A stretch of 64,000 nt of DNA from Vibrio penaeicida (GTDB taxonomy: Bacteria; Pseudomonadota; Gammaproteobacteria; Enterobacterales; Vibrionaceae). Below, piece after piece: positions 9,736 through 18,865 of this stretch. The stretch covers positions 62,001-126,000 of the forward strand of contig NZ_JAUYVM010000006.1 in assembly GCF_030689305.1 (NCBI RefSeq). Reading direction: 5' to 3'. The notes under the pieces are model-generated. The model was not told the DNA's origin. It saw only the letters and a list, made by a program, of their open reading frames with translations, and ran no database searches. The stretch's first letter is position 1. Each line of letters opens with the position of its first letter. The translations under genes were made by a program, and so were the position numbers.

Positions 9736-10120
9736 AGGACTTTATTTGCTTCCAAAGTGCTTGTTTGTGCTCTTTATTCGATTCAACCAATGAGAGTGAC
9801 TCAGAATGTAACGTTTTCACACTCTCTAGTTCGCTAGGCTCACATTGACAAAACCAGACCCACTCGACGTTGGCAATATCAACTTGTGACAACTGCTGAG
9901 GCTCAAGTAAAAAGGCATCATCAATACTCACTTTGAAGCTACCAAGCACTTTTGCAAGAAAGGTGCGCTCGGCAGATGTTGGAACATTAGGGCAAATCAG
10001 TAACATTCGGCAGTGCTCTGGCAGTGAGATAGGTGTGATATCCACCCCTTCTAAACGCTCAGGGTGAAGAACCTGCCACTGATCGATCTGCATTTCTTGA
10101 AGAAAAGATGCGTTACTCAT
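9728..10120 (-). CDS. holD: DNA polymerase III psi subunit
   Basis: 130 aa. Psi links the clamp loader to chi and single-strand-binding protein. The N-terminal stretch (LQEMQIDQWQVLHPERLEG) matches the segment of psi that contacts the clamp loader. Psi is poorly conserved, so the overlap with rimI is important support. The gene is preceded on its strand by the terminator of the small gene at 10289. Confidence 0.88.
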   Translation of the reverse strand: MSNASFLQEMQIDQWQVLHPERLEGVDITPISLPEHCRMLLICPNVPTSAERTFLAKVLGSFKVSIDDAFLLEPQQLSQVDIANVEWVWFCQCEPSELESVKTLHSESLSLVESNKEHKQALWKQIKSYE

Positions 10121-10240
10121 GACATCGACACAATTAGTTATTCATTGAGGTGGTCGATAGTAACAAAAAACGATGCTTGCACGAAAAGAAAAGGCTGCTC
10201 ATTTTTATCGTTCTCGCTTAAGCTCAAAACTATTCACTAC

Positions 10241-10266
10241 AAAAAAAAGAGCACCGAAGTGCTCTT
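10241..10266 (-). terminator. Terminator of the small gene at 10289
   Basis: Stem AAGAGCAC with GTGCTCTT around a four-base loop; on the minus strand it is followed by a run of eight T. It ends the 10289-10591 transcript before holD. Confidence 0.85.
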
Positions 10267-10288
10267 GAAGATTTATTCATTGACGTTG

Positions 10289-10591
10289 TTAGAGGTCGCG
10301 CATCAAAATCTCGAGTTCTTCCGATGCATCATCGATACATTCTTGCAAAACTCGAGCATCACGATGGCAAAGTGGCAACCTCCAGGTTTTACCTTTACGA
10401 GCATTCGGTGTTTCCCCGACAAGCTCTGTAACGTTGCCCTTTCGTTCGAATCTTAGAGAGTCAAATTCTGATCTTAAGCTTTGATGACTCTCATGAATTT
10501 CAACAGCGACCACACCAGTTGGGTTTACCTCGATATGTGCCTTGGAGTGTGACACATCGTTCAGCGCACAATCTAAATGTCTAGCCAGCAT
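10289..10591 (-). CDS. Conserved-looking small protein, function unknown
   Basis: 100 aa, no signal peptide or membrane segment. The protein is rich in Glu, Asp, Arg and His and contains ARKGKTWRLPLCHRDARVLQ, with an acidic helix at the C terminus (DDASEELEILMRDL). It has its own terminator, a GGAGAGG site before the ATG and a perfect FNR-type palindrome about 115 bases upstream, which support a real, regulated gene. I do not recognise the family. Confidence 0.7.
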   Translation of the reverse strand: MLARHLDCALNDVSHSKAHIEVNPTGVVAVEIHESHQSLRSEFDSLRFERKGNVTELVGETPNARKGKTWRLPLCHRDARVLQECIDDASEELEILMRDL

Positions 10592-10902
10592 ATAATCCTC
10601 TCCCTTTTCCTATCAAACCGATCACAACCGCTAAATCAGTATAGACAAACCAGTGAGCTTGAAAGGAAATTCTGGTGATAATTTCATCTAAAATGAATAA
10701 AGAGTTGATTATTATCAAAATAAAATTTGAAAAAAAATCGAAGGTATTGACACAAATATCCAATGGAAATTTCTCGTTAAATTTAACCTTCGCAAGCCAC
10801 TGCCCCATCCTACATTTGGACGATGTTTTTCGAGTATCTCCCGTGATAATGTAAACAAAATGTTAACCAGCATTCATTCAATGCAAACGCAAAGGTGACA
10901 TC
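10592..10902. other. 311-base divergent intergenic region
   Basis: Separates the small minus-strand gene from the LuxR-type regulator. It holds an FNR-type site (10705-10718) and an AT-rich stretch; TTGACA at about 10748 could be a -35 element for the plus strand. A 75-codon minus-strand ORF across it has no ribosome site and is not called. Confidence 0.5.
10705..10718. promoter_or_regulatory. FNR-type binding site (perfect consensus palindrome)
   Basis: TTGATTATTATCAA matches TTGAT-N4-ATCAA exactly. It lies 114 bases from the start of the small minus-strand gene and 185 bases from the LuxR-type gene. FNR-family regulators recognise this sequence under oxygen limitation; CRP-like relatives have a different half site. 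Confidence 0.6.
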
Positions 10903-11877
10903 ATGTCAAAACAGATCAATCGGTGCTCCAGTGAACTTGAAACCTTTAGTGCGTTGCTGCTATCTGTCTATGAATTAGCGCGCCACGTTTCCATTGACGA
11001 ATTCCAAAGTGAAGTGCTGAATGCGATTGAAAGCTGTATTTCACACAGCAGCGCATGGTGGGGACGTGCCTCAATTCAAAATGACGGACCTCACCTGCAC
11101 AGAACACATTTGAAAAATCTTTCAGAGCGCTATTTGAGCGATTGGAAAGCGATGAGAGAGAAAGACATTACGGTACAGAAAGTGTTTGACGATCCGGGGC
11201 AGGCAGTCATTATTCGCTTTGCAGATAGCGACACACCATTAGAGCTCAAGAACTTGGGTAAAGAACACGGCATTAGCCAACTGATGTGCGTGATCGCTAT
11301 CGACCCAGTGACTCAATTATGTGAACACGTAGCGCTGTATCGAAGTTACGGAGAGCCCGATTTCACTCAATCCGATGTCGATACTCTCACTAACCTTATG
11401 CCTCACCTTGTATCTGCGACTGCAACAAACCAACTTAGAACGCTGTACAACCTCAGAGAGTCGGTTAACCACCATCGGGTAGCGTTTGCGATATGCGATA
11501 AAAAAGGCGTCCTTCAAATGACAGAACCAACCTTCACGGCGCTACTTCTTGCCGATTTCCCCGACTGGAAGGGACCACAATTACCACTTGAATTGTACGA
11601 GTCTGAATACTGCGGAGAAAACATCACTCTGTCTTTTGATCGCATCGGTGGGCTACTGCTCATGCAAGCAAGGTATCGAGATCAATCGGATCAGCTTTCT
11701 AGCCGAGAAAAAAGTGTCGCTAAGCTCATGAACGAAGGCATGACCTATAAAATGATTGCGAGACAGCTCGATATCGCCCCCAATACGGTTAGACACCACA
11801 TTCGGTCTATGTACCAAAAGCTGAACATTCATAATAAAACCGAGCTCATCCGGCTAATTCAACCGTTACTGCATTAG
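10903..11877 (+). CDS. LuxR-type helix-turn-helix transcriptional regulator
   Basis: 324 aa. The C-terminal LuxR/GerE DNA-binding domain is clear (about residues 263-322; LSSREKSVAKLMNEGMTYKM, then NTVRHHIRSMYQKLNIHNKT). The N-terminal 250 residues look like a GAF-type sensory region but I do not recognise the ligand. It has no receiver domain, so it is not a standard response regulator. AAAGGTG precedes the ATG. The downstream MFS remnant and deacetylase-like gene are on the same strand and are its likely targets. Confidence 0.85.
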   Translation: MSKQINRCSSELETFSALLLSVYELARHVSIDEFQSEVLNAIESCISHSSAWWGRASIQNDGPHLHRTHLKNLSERYLSDWKAMREKDITVQKVFDDPGQAVIIRFADSDTPLELKNLGKEHGISQLMCVIAIDPVTQLCEHVALYRSYGEPDFTQSDVDTLTNLMPHLVSATATNQLRTLYNLRESVNHHRVAFAICDKKGVLQMTEPTFTALLLADFPDWKGPQLPLELYESEYCGENITLSFDRIGGLLLMQARYRDQSDQLSSREKSVAKLMNEGMTYKMIARQLDIAPNTVRHHIRSMYQKLNIHNKTELIRLIQPLLH

Positions 11878-11990
11878 TACTCTCACTTGCTTAACCGTTA
11901 GAACACCCACTAAAACAAGCGCTTCTTAGGTCGTATCGAAAGGTACGTCATGGATTCGTGCGCTCAAATAACAGCGGAAAGGATATCCCT

Positions 11991-12397
11991 ATGAAAGAAC
12001 AACCTCCCCAGTTTTCATCAAACGAACATCATTCATCAAACAAACATTCACCCAATGAAGTGCGCACGATCGCAGCGCTAGTGATCATTGCCGCCTTTTT
12101 ACCTACGGTATTGATGATGGCACCAGCAATAGCTAGCCAATTAGCCACTGAATTCCAATTTGGTCCCGCTCAAATAAAAATTGACCATCAAGGGCAACTC
12201 ATGAACAGCACGAACCTAGTGATTGGTGGGGGCTTGCCATTGGCCCAGCGATATTTGGTCACCTTCTTGAGTCGGGGCACTCTCTCGATCATTTGATCAT
12301 CTATGCCTGCATTACTGCTTTCGTTTCCTTCATTTTACTTGGCTTTATTCTTTTTCAATCCAATACACCTTCAGCTCAAGGAGTTCACAATGAGTAA
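11991..12397 (+). pseudogene. Decayed MFS transporter gene (internal deletion plus frameshift)
   Basis: An N-terminal segment with the first MFS helix (AALVIIAAFLPTVLMMAPAI) runs directly into a segment typical of the last helices. In the original reading the join gives NLVIGGG; restoring one base in the G-run at 12227-12232 continues as LAIGPAIFGHLLESGHSLDH and then LIIYACITAFVSFILLGFIL to a stop at 12395-12397. Roughly two thirds of a normal 400-residue MFS protein is missing. The lost gene ended in ATGAGTAA, overlapping the start of the amidohydrolase gene, so the two were once a coupled operon. Without repair the reading stops at about 12296. Confidence 0.8.
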
Positions 12398-13508
12398 TAA
12401 AACCGGTTTTTTATATGATGAACAGTGCTTTTGGCATACTGCTGGCGAGCATGCATTAGTGCTTCCCGTTGGTGATTGGGTGCAACCCATGAGTGCTGGT
12501 GGTCATGCAGAATCTCCTGAAACCAAACGTCGTTTAAAAAATTTACTGGATGCCTCTGGCATAACCAAGCACCTAACCTTAAGCTCAGCCCCATCATGCA
12601 GCCAAGCACAACTGCTACGAGTGCATCCGGAGCATTACCTAAACGAATTTAAAGCACTCAGCGATGAAAAAGGTGGTGAACTTGGTCTATACGCCCCTTT
12701 CGGAAAAGGAAGCTTCGAGATTGCGACACGCTCTGCCGGTTTGGTATGTCATGCCATTGATAAAGTCATAAGCGGAGAGCTGGATAACGCATACTCACTT
12801 TCCCGACCACCGGGGCATCACTGCCTTGCGGACCAATCTATGGGTTTTTGTTTGCTCGCAAATATCGCGATTGCGGTAGAGCATGCCATTGAAGCTCATG
12901 GATTATCACGCATTGCCGTCGTTGATTGGGATGTACACCATGGTAATGGTACACAAGATATCTTTTATTCCCGTTCTGACGTTTTAACCATTTCTCTCCA
13001 CCAGCAAGGGTGCTTTCCTCCTGGGTACAGCGGCGAAGAGGATATAGGGTTAAACAAGGGGAAAGGCAGCAATATCAATATTCCGCTGATGCCCGGAGGC
13101 GGACACACCAGTTACCTAAATGCTATGGAAAAGATCGTTATTCCAGCACTCGATGCTTATCAGCCTGAACTGATACTGGTCGCTTCAGGGTACGATGCCT
13201 GTGGGGTGGATCCACTTGCCCATATGCTGGCTCATAGCGAAACATATCGCACAATGACGCAAATGATAATGGAGGTTTCAGGACGTCACGCCAACAATAA
13301 ATTAGTTATCGTTCATGAAGGGGGGTATTCTGAAGCGTATGTGCCTTTTTGTGGGTTAGCGGTAATTGAAACATTATGTGGCGTTAGAACGGGTATCGAA
13401 GATCCCATGTTGGAGATGATTCAAGCGCAGCAACCGTGCCAAAGTTTCAACCAACTCCAAGCAGAAAAGATCGACTTGTTAGCAAAGAACACTCCGCTGT
13501 TGGTATAA
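12390..13508 (+). CDS. Class II histone-deacetylase-like amidohydrolase
   Basis: 372 aa zinc amidohydrolase of the arginase/deacetylase fold. Visible motifs: RPPGHHC (paired catalytic histidines), DWDVHHGNG (zinc ligands Asp and His), ASGYDA (third zinc ligand Asp) and EGGY (transition-state tyrosine). In bacteria such enzymes remove acetyl groups from polyamines, lysines or small molecules; the substrate here is not known. The start is set by AAGGAG seven bases before the ATG at 12390; a longer reading from 12303 is actually MFS remnant sequence. It follows a broken transporter gene and a LuxR-type regulator, and ends at a strong terminator. Confidence 0.9.
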   Translation: MSNKTGFLYDEQCFWHTAGEHALVLPVGDWVQPMSAGGHAESPETKRRLKNLLDASGITKHLTLSSAPSCSQAQLLRVHPEHYLNEFKALSDEKGGELGLYAPFGKGSFEIATRSAGLVCHAIDKVISGELDNAYSLSRPPGHHCLADQSMGFCLLANIAIAVEHAIEAHGLSRIAVVDWDVHHGNGTQDIFYSRSDVLTISLHQQGCFPPGYSGEEDIGLNKGKGSNINIPLMPGGGHTSYLNAMEKIVIPALDAYQPELILVASGYDACGVDPLAHMLAHSETYRTMTQMIMEVSGRHANNKLVIVHEGGYSEAYVPFCGLAVIETLCGVRTGIEDPMLEMIQAQQPCQSFNQLQAEKIDLLAKNTPLLV

Positions 13509-13523
13509 AAATATGACAGACGT

Positions 13524-13549
13524 AAAAAAGGGGCTTTAAGCCCCTTTTT
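13524..13549. terminator. Bidirectional terminator between the amidohydrolase gene and yhbS
   Basis: Perfectly symmetric: A-run, GGGGCTT, AAGCCCC, T-run. It separates convergent genes. Confidence 0.9.
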
Positions 13550-13587
13550 CAATTATTCCAAAACGGTCCGGTAAAGAATTCCAACCA

Positions 13588-14091
13588 TTACATATCTGAA
13601 AATTCAGGGCTGAAAAATACTTTTCCTGATTTACCGTCAAATTCACCTTCGTTTAAGGCTCGAACTTGAAATGCACCTTCTGGCACATCCCACTGAGTAT
13701 CCATTTCATAATCAGCAGCGCTTTCAAATCCAAATCGACCATAGTAAGCAGGGTCGCCTAATACAACACACGCTGGGTAACCCAATTCTGCTAGCGAGGC
13801 TAAGCCTTCCGTCACCAAATCTGATGCGATTCCATTTCCACGGTATTCTTCTTTTACCGCAAGAGGCGCCAAACCTTGCCAGTTTAAATCTTGTTGATCT
13901 AGCGTGACAGGGCTAAATAATACATACCCCACCACTTCACCTTCATCATTGCAGGCAACCAATGATAAGGTTCTTTGTCCATTTTCACGCAGGCGATTCA
14001 CTAACTCGGCTTCCGCGCCAGTTGGGAAAGCATGTTTGATTAACTGTTCTATAGGCAGAATATCTGCCGGTGCTTCAGTTCGTATAAGCAT
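13588..14091 (-). CDS. yhbS: GNAT N-acetyltransferase, YhbS family
   Basis: 167 aa GNAT-fold protein. The acetyl-CoA-binding loop appears as VKEEYRGNGIASDLVTEGL (about residues 78-96), followed by ACVVLGDPAYYGRFGFE, typical of YhbS-like proteins. Its start codon lies inside the last codons of ubiT (17-base overlap), as in the yhbT-yhbS pair of E. coli. Substrate unknown; the link to ubiquinone synthesis is positional only. Confidence 0.88.
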   Translation of the reverse strand: MLIRTEAPADILPIEQLIKHAFPTGAEAELVNRLRENGQRTLSLVACNDEGEVVGYVLFSPVTLDQQDLNWQGLAPLAVKEEYRGNGIASDLVTEGLASLAELGYPACVVLGDPAYYGRFGFESAADYEMDTQWDVPEGAFQVRALNEGEFDGKSGKVFFSPEFSDM

Positions 14092-14602
14092 TCATCACCT
14101 CTTTGTGTTCGGGCGCAGATTGTAGCCCTTTTTGAACAAAGTCGGCTAATTGATTTAACAAAGTGTTAAGTGCTTTCGGTAATGCGTCGAGATCCACACT
14201 GTCCATTATGTTTTTCACTTCTAGCCCAAGTTCCGTGTCTCCTTCTATTTTAAGACGACGTTGAAAAAAAAGCGTATCAGGATCTTCTTTTCGTCCCGCG
14301 ATGAGAACGAGGTCATTCAATTTTCCACTAAAACTCACATCGTGCTGCTCTGCATCTCTCTTCACAACGAGAGCGTCATTTCGATAGCTGATATACCACT
14401 CTAGTTGGACATCTGAAACTTCTACTTTCAACCACTTCCCTTCTAGAAAATCGAAGTCTCCATCTTCCAGTGCCTCTTTAAATACGTGTTGCAAACCTTC
14501 AAGCATAGCTTTGTTTTGAAGAGAGTGAGGTAAAAACTGGGCTGGAGATCTCAAAATGGACGCAGCATTAAGCACTAGTTTAGTGCGCAGGAGTTCAAAC
14601 AC
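14075..14602 (-). CDS. ubiT: Ubiquinone biosynthesis accessory factor UbiT (SCP2 lipid-binding domain)
   Basis: 175 aa, GTG start. The SCP2 sterol-carrier-like domain covers roughly residues 30-145. In E. coli UbiT works with UbiU and UbiV to make ubiquinone without oxygen and is thought to bind the hydrophobic intermediates. Here ubiU and ubiV lie 2.3 kb away on the opposite strand with a GGDEF-EAL gene between. Confidence 0.9.
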   Translation of the reverse strand: MFELLRTKLVLNAASILRSPAQFLPHSLQNKAMLEGLQHVFKEALEDGDFDFLEGKWLKVEVSDVQLEWYISYRNDALVVKRDAEQHDVSFSGKLNDLVLIAGRKEDPDTLFFQRRLKIEGDTELGLEVKNIMDSVDLDALPKALNTLLNQLADFVQKGLQSAPEHKEVMNAYTN

Positions 14603-14797
14603 GGTAATATCTCTCGGATAGGCATAAATAATTGCAATACTAGAACAATCTTTGTCTCGAATTTATGTTATGTATCAAAAAAAGCTCAGCTAAGCCTTGG
14701 ATCGCTTTTACATCTCGTATATCAAGGTTATAGTAACTTATCGACTCGCACCTGTAGGTGTTTGCATTACCTCCCCCGGAGACTCGGTAACAGATTG

Positions 14798-16834
14798 ATG
14801 CCAACAGAACAATTACAACACTGGTTTTCAAAACTCACTGATCACAGTCCGTTTTTCTTTGCCATTTTAGATAAGCAGCACAATTACCGCATGGTAAACG
14901 CACGCTATTGCGAAATCGCAGGTCTTAGCAGCGAAGAATTGGTTGGTATGCGCGACACACAAGTATTGGGTGACGCATTTTATCGAAATCTAAAACCCTA
15001 TTATGAGCGAGCATTTGAAGGGGAATCTGTAGAAGCAGAAATCACTTTAAATGATCACAGTCTCGAAACTAGCCTGCATTTTAGTTTGTCTCCGGTTATT
15101 GGAGAGCAAACGGTCGAATATATCGCTTTTCATGCTATCGATACTTCCGAGAAACAAATTCTTGTTCGCTCTCTTGAAGAATCCGAAAACAAATTTTCTA
15201 AGTTAACAGAGCTACTCCCTAATGGGCTTCTTCTTGTAGAAGACGGTTGCATTATTTCAGCCAACGCCTCAGCAGCAAGGTTGCTGGGTTTCAATGCCTC
15301 TACCGAATTATTAGGCGAAGAGCTAAGCCGTCTGTTTATTGATGAGAAGTCCAAACGCACATTTGGTAATCAGTTGCTTAATATGTTGACTGAATCCCAG
15401 ATAACTTGCTTAACGGGTGCGCGTTGTGGTTTAGAAAGACGAGTTTCATTGCAAGCTGAACTGACGAGTTTGCTGGGAAACCAATCGCACATAGTGTTGA
15501 TTCAAGGGTTAGACGAAGCGGCAAACGATGCCAGCATCGGCCAAAATGAAACCCATATTGATTCGCTAACCAAGCTGTATAACCGCTTTGGCTTTACGCG
15601 TCGATTGGAGCAATTCATTCACAATGAAACACCGTTGGTTATGCTCTACCTCGATATCGATAACTTTAAGAACATTAACGATTCTTTAGGGCATCATATC
15701 GGCGACAAAGTGATCAAAGAAGTCTCCTCTCGTTTGCAAAGATTACTGCCTGTACAAGCAGTCTTAGGGCATCTTGGAGGCGATGAGTTCGGCATAATTC
15801 TTCCCGAACCCGATCACAATCGCACCGCAGATCAACTTTCCGAACGTATTATCTCTTTGATTAATCAGCCATTTGATTTACACCACTTTAGTAAGCGCCT
15901 GGCATGTTCTATTGGTAGTGTGAGCTACCCAGGTGACGGACATGATGCGCGTATTTTGCTGCAAAATGCAGACACGGCGATGTACGAAGCGAAAGATCGC
16001 GGGCGTAACCGTCTGATCAAGTTTAACGATCAGATGAACAAAGAAGCACGTATGCGCTTGTGGCTTGAAATTGAGCTGCAAAAAGCACTTCAGCAAAACG
16101 GTTTGGAAGTCTGGTACCAGCCTAAAGTTAACGCGCGTGATTTCAGTATCAATGGTGCTGAAGCACTGGTTCGCTGGAAACACCCTGTGGAAGGCTACAT
16201 TAGCCCTGGTGCATTCATTCCGGTGGCAGAAAAAGCGGGCTTGATAGAACATCTTGGTCGTGTGGTAATGCGCGAAGTCTTTTCAACCGTTAAACGTTGG
16301 AAGATGCAAGGCATCCTTCCTGGTCGGGTTGCAATTAACCTTTCTCCCGAGCAGTTTGGTAACCCAAAACTTATCGACTATATGGAAAAGTTGCTTAGTA
16401 CGACGGAACTCGACCCAAGCTGTATTACCTTTGAGTTAACCGAAAGTGCCGTAATGAGCGACAGTGATCATACACTTCAGATGCTCAATGCCATCAAAAA
16501 CCTTGGCTTCGCCCTTTCCATTGATGACTTTGGTACTGGATACTCTTCTCTCTCCTATTTAGCACGCTTCCCTCTTGATGAATTAAAAATCGACCGGGCT
16601 TTTATTACCGATCTTGATACGCTACCGAAGCAGCTAACCGTCATAGAAAACATCATTAATTTAGGTAAATCCTTGAATTTGGTCGTGGTCGCGGAAGGGG
16701 TTGAAACTACGCAGCAAGCCACTCTATTGTCTAACCTCAATTGCCATTCAATTCAGGGCTATCATTTTTATCGTCCGCAACCTAAGCAAGAAATTGAAGA
16801 GCTATTGGTTCAAAATCGCCGCCATAAAAACTGA
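14798..16834 (+). CDS. rocS: PAS-PAS-GGDEF-EAL cyclic-di-GMP protein, RocS-like
   Basis: 678 aa from this ATG; in-frame TTG codons at 14762 and 14795 are alternatives, and none has a well-placed ribosome site. No membrane segment, so cytoplasmic. Order: PAS (about residues 5-120), second PAS (about 125-235), GGDEF (about 250-410, signature HLGGDEFGII intact), EAL (about 425-670, GAEALVRW and DDFGTGYSSLSYL intact). Gene position beside ubiU and the domain order match RocS of V. cholerae, which affects rugosity, biofilm and motility. The symbol rests on this synteny from memory. Confidence 0.87.
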   Translation: MPTEQLQHWFSKLTDHSPFFFAILDKQHNYRMVNARYCEIAGLSSEELVGMRDTQVLGDAFYRNLKPYYERAFEGESVEAEITLNDHSLETSLHFSLSPVIGEQTVEYIAFHAIDTSEKQILVRSLEESENKFSKLTELLPNGLLLVEDGCIISANASAARLLGFNASTELLGEELSRLFIDEKSKRTFGNQLLNMLTESQITCLTGARCGLERRVSLQAELTSLLGNQSHIVLIQGLDEAANDASIGQNETHIDSLTKLYNRFGFTRRLEQFIHNETPLVMLYLDIDNFKNINDSLGHHIGDKVIKEVSSRLQRLLPVQAVLGHLGGDEFGIILPEPDHNRTADQLSERIISLINQPFDLHHFSKRLACSIGSVSYPGDGHDARILLQNADTAMYEAKDRGRNRLIKFNDQMNKEARMRLWLEIELQKALQQNGLEVWYQPKVNARDFSINGAEALVRWKHPVEGYISPGAFIPVAEKAGLIEHLGRVVMREVFSTVKRWKMQGILPGRVAINLSPEQFGNPKLIDYMEKLLSTTELDPSCITFELTESAVMSDSDHTLQMLNAIKNLGFALSIDDFGTGYSSLSYLARFPLDELKIDRAFITDLDTLPKQLTVIENIINLGKSLNLVVVAEGVETTQQATLLSNLNCHSIQGYHFYRPQPKQEIEELLVQNRRHKN

Positions 16835-16934
16835 ACCCTAAACTGAACAAAAACTGCCCCACATCAAATTCCTATTTGTAAAACCTACCTAAAATGCTCT
16901 GTTACTGACAATAACAATGAAAGGTAACGAGCGT

Positions 16935-17948
16935 ATGGAACTCCTCTGTCCTGCGGGCAATTTACCTGCACTAAAAACCGCCATCGACTGTGGTGCCGAT
17001 GCGGTTTATATCGGGTTTAAGGATGATACCAATGCCCGACATTTCGCTGGTCTGAATTTCACCGGAAAGAAACTGGAAAAAGCCGTGCAGTATGTGCACG
17101 ACAACAATAAAAAAATTCATGTCGCACTGAATACTTTCGCTCACCCAAATGGGTTCGAACGATGGACAACGGCAGTAGACACGGCTGCGCAATTGGGCAT
17201 CGATGCCTTAATTGTTGCCGACATTGCTGTGTTGGATTATGCCTCGACAAAATACCCCGATCTGGAGTTACATCTCTCCGTACAGGCTTCCGCTACCAAT
17301 GTTGCCTCTATCGATTTCTATCATCAAAACTTCAATGTAAAACGGGTTGTATTACCCCGCGTCCTTTCAATCCATCAAGTCAAACAGTTGGCTCGTAACA
17401 TGACCAGTGAGGTTGAGCTGGAAGTTTTTGCGTTTGGAAGCCTTTGTATCATGGCAGAGGGGCGATGCTACCTTTCCTCATATATGACTGGTGAATCCCC
17501 TAATACGGTTGGGGCTTGCTCGCCGGCAAAATATGTTCGTTGGCAAGAGACGGATATGGGCTTGGAATCTCGTTTGAATAACATACTTATTGACCGCTAC
17601 TCCGAAGGGGAAAATGCGGGCTACCCAACGCTGTGTAAAGGTCGATTTGATGTGATGATCGATGGGGAACCAAAACGCTATCATGCGCTAGAAGAACCGA
17701 CGAGCTTAAACACGCTGTCTTTGCTGCCTGACTTGTTTGCAGCCAATGTCGCTTCGGTAAAAATAGAAGGTCGCCAGCGTAGCCCTGCCTATGTGGAACA
17801 AGTCACCAGAACATGGCGTGCTGCGATAGATCGTTACCAGTCCTCACCGGAGCAATATCGTGTCGAAGACACTTGGAATAGCACACTAGCAAACATTTCT
17901 GAGGGTACACAAACCACTCTCGGTGCCTATCACAGAAAATGGCAGTAA
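16935..17948 (+). CDS. ubiU: Ubiquinone biosynthesis protein UbiU (U32 peptidase family)
   Basis: 337 aa. UbiU forms a heterodimer with UbiV that hydroxylates ubiquinone precursors without oxygen, using prephenate as the hydroxyl source and a 4Fe-4S cluster. The N terminus (MELLCPAGNLPALKTAIDCG) matches E. coli YhbU, which fixes the start at 16935 with AAAGG upstream rather than the ATG at 16917. Cysteines likely to hold the cluster are seen at LCIMAEGRCYLS, GACSPA and TLCKGRF. ubiV follows 16 bases later. Confidence 0.95.
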   Translation: MELLCPAGNLPALKTAIDCGADAVYIGFKDDTNARHFAGLNFTGKKLEKAVQYVHDNNKKIHVALNTFAHPNGFERWTTAVDTAAQLGIDALIVADIAVLDYASTKYPDLELHLSVQASATNVASIDFYHQNFNVKRVVLPRVLSIHQVKQLARNMTSEVELEVFAFGSLCIMAEGRCYLSSYMTGESPNTVGACSPAKYVRWQETDMGLESRLNNILIDRYSEGENAGYPTLCKGRFDVMIDGEPKRYHALEEPTSLNTLSLLPDLFAANVASVKIEGRQRSPAYVEQVTRTWRAAIDRYQSSPEQYRVEDTWNSTLANISEGTQTTLGAYHRKWQ

Positions 17949-17964
17949 TCTGGATTAGAAAAAT

Positions 17965-18843
17965 ATGAAATACGCACTAGGTCCACTCCTCTATTTCTGG
18001 CAAAAGCAAGATGTTGAAGCGTTTTACCATCACGCCAAATCTTCCGAGGCGGATATTATCTACTTAGGGGAAAGTGTTTGCTCAAAGCGAAGGGAAGTAA
18101 AACTTAAAGATTGGCTTATGCTCGCAAAAGAGCTTAGCGCTTGTGGTAAGCAAGTGGTTATTTCCACTATGGCATTACTCGAAGCACCTAGTGAAGTCAG
18201 TATAATGAAGCGATACATCGACAATGGCGAGTTTGCCATTGAAGCCAACGATGTATCTGCCATTCAGTTGGCTTTTGAGAAGAAGGTTCCGTTTACTGTT
18301 GGTCCTGCGGTTAACGCATACAATGCTCAAACGCTGGGCCTTTTCGTAAAGCAGGGCATGACGCGCTGGTGTATGCCTGTAGAGTTATCACATGATTGGC
18401 TATGTAACTTGCTCATACAATGTGATGAATTAGGCATTCGCAATCAATTTGAAGTTGAAGTGTTTGGGTATGGTTACTTGCCGCTAGCGTACTCTGCACG
18501 TTGCTTTACTGCGAGAGCGGAAGAACGCCCTAAAGACGAATGCGAGACTTGCTGTATTCGATATCCAAATGGGTTAAAAGTCAGCAGTCAAGAAGGGCAA
18601 GAAGTCTTCACTCTGAATGGAATTCAGACACAATCCGGTTATTGTTACAATTTAATCAATGACGTAGCCAATATGCATAATACTGTAGATGTAATTCGAC
18701 TCAGTCCTCTTGGAACAGAGACGTTCCAACAGCTTTCAGCATTTAAAAACAATGAAGATGGCTCTCACCCAACAGAACTAACAAACCGAGATTGTAATGG
18801 TTATTGGCATCAAATAGCAGGGCTAAATACTGTCACCATGTGA
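17965..18843 (+). CDS. ubiV: Ubiquinone biosynthesis protein UbiV (U32 peptidase family)
   Basis: 292 aa partner of UbiU. The cluster-binding cysteines are visible as SARCFTARAEERPKDECETC followed by CIRYP, plus a cysteine early in the chain (GESVCSKRR). Length is normal for YhbV. It is co-transcribed with ubiU. No terminator on its own strand is obvious; the hairpin downstream has its T-run on the other strand. Confidence 0.94.
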   Translation: MKYALGPLLYFWQKQDVEAFYHHAKSSEADIIYLGESVCSKRREVKLKDWLMLAKELSACGKQVVISTMALLEAPSEVSIMKRYIDNGEFAIEANDVSAIQLAFEKKVPFTVGPAVNAYNAQTLGLFVKQGMTRWCMPVELSHDWLCNLLIQCDELGIRNQFEVEVFGYGYLPLAYSARCFTARAEERPKDECETCCIRYPNGLKVSSQEGQEVFTLNGIQTQSGYCYNLINDVANMHNTVDVIRLSPLGTETFQQLSAFKNNEDGSHPTELTNRDCNGYWHQIAGLNTVTM

Positions 18844-18865
18844 ATGGAAACCAGAAGAAAAACAT

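Noticed and set aside
10581-10808. 75-codon minus-strand ORF over the FNR-like site
   Set aside because: It would overlap the start of the 10289 gene and its promoter, with no ribosome site and AT-driven composition.
12303-12389. Upstream extension of the deacetylase-like gene
   Set aside because: The extension is out-of-frame MFS sequence; AAGGAG and family similarity set the start at 12390.
14603-14761. FNR box between ubiT and rocS, expected for anaerobic ubiquinone genes
   Set aside because: Only ATCAA half sites occur; no opposite TTGAT at the right spacing.
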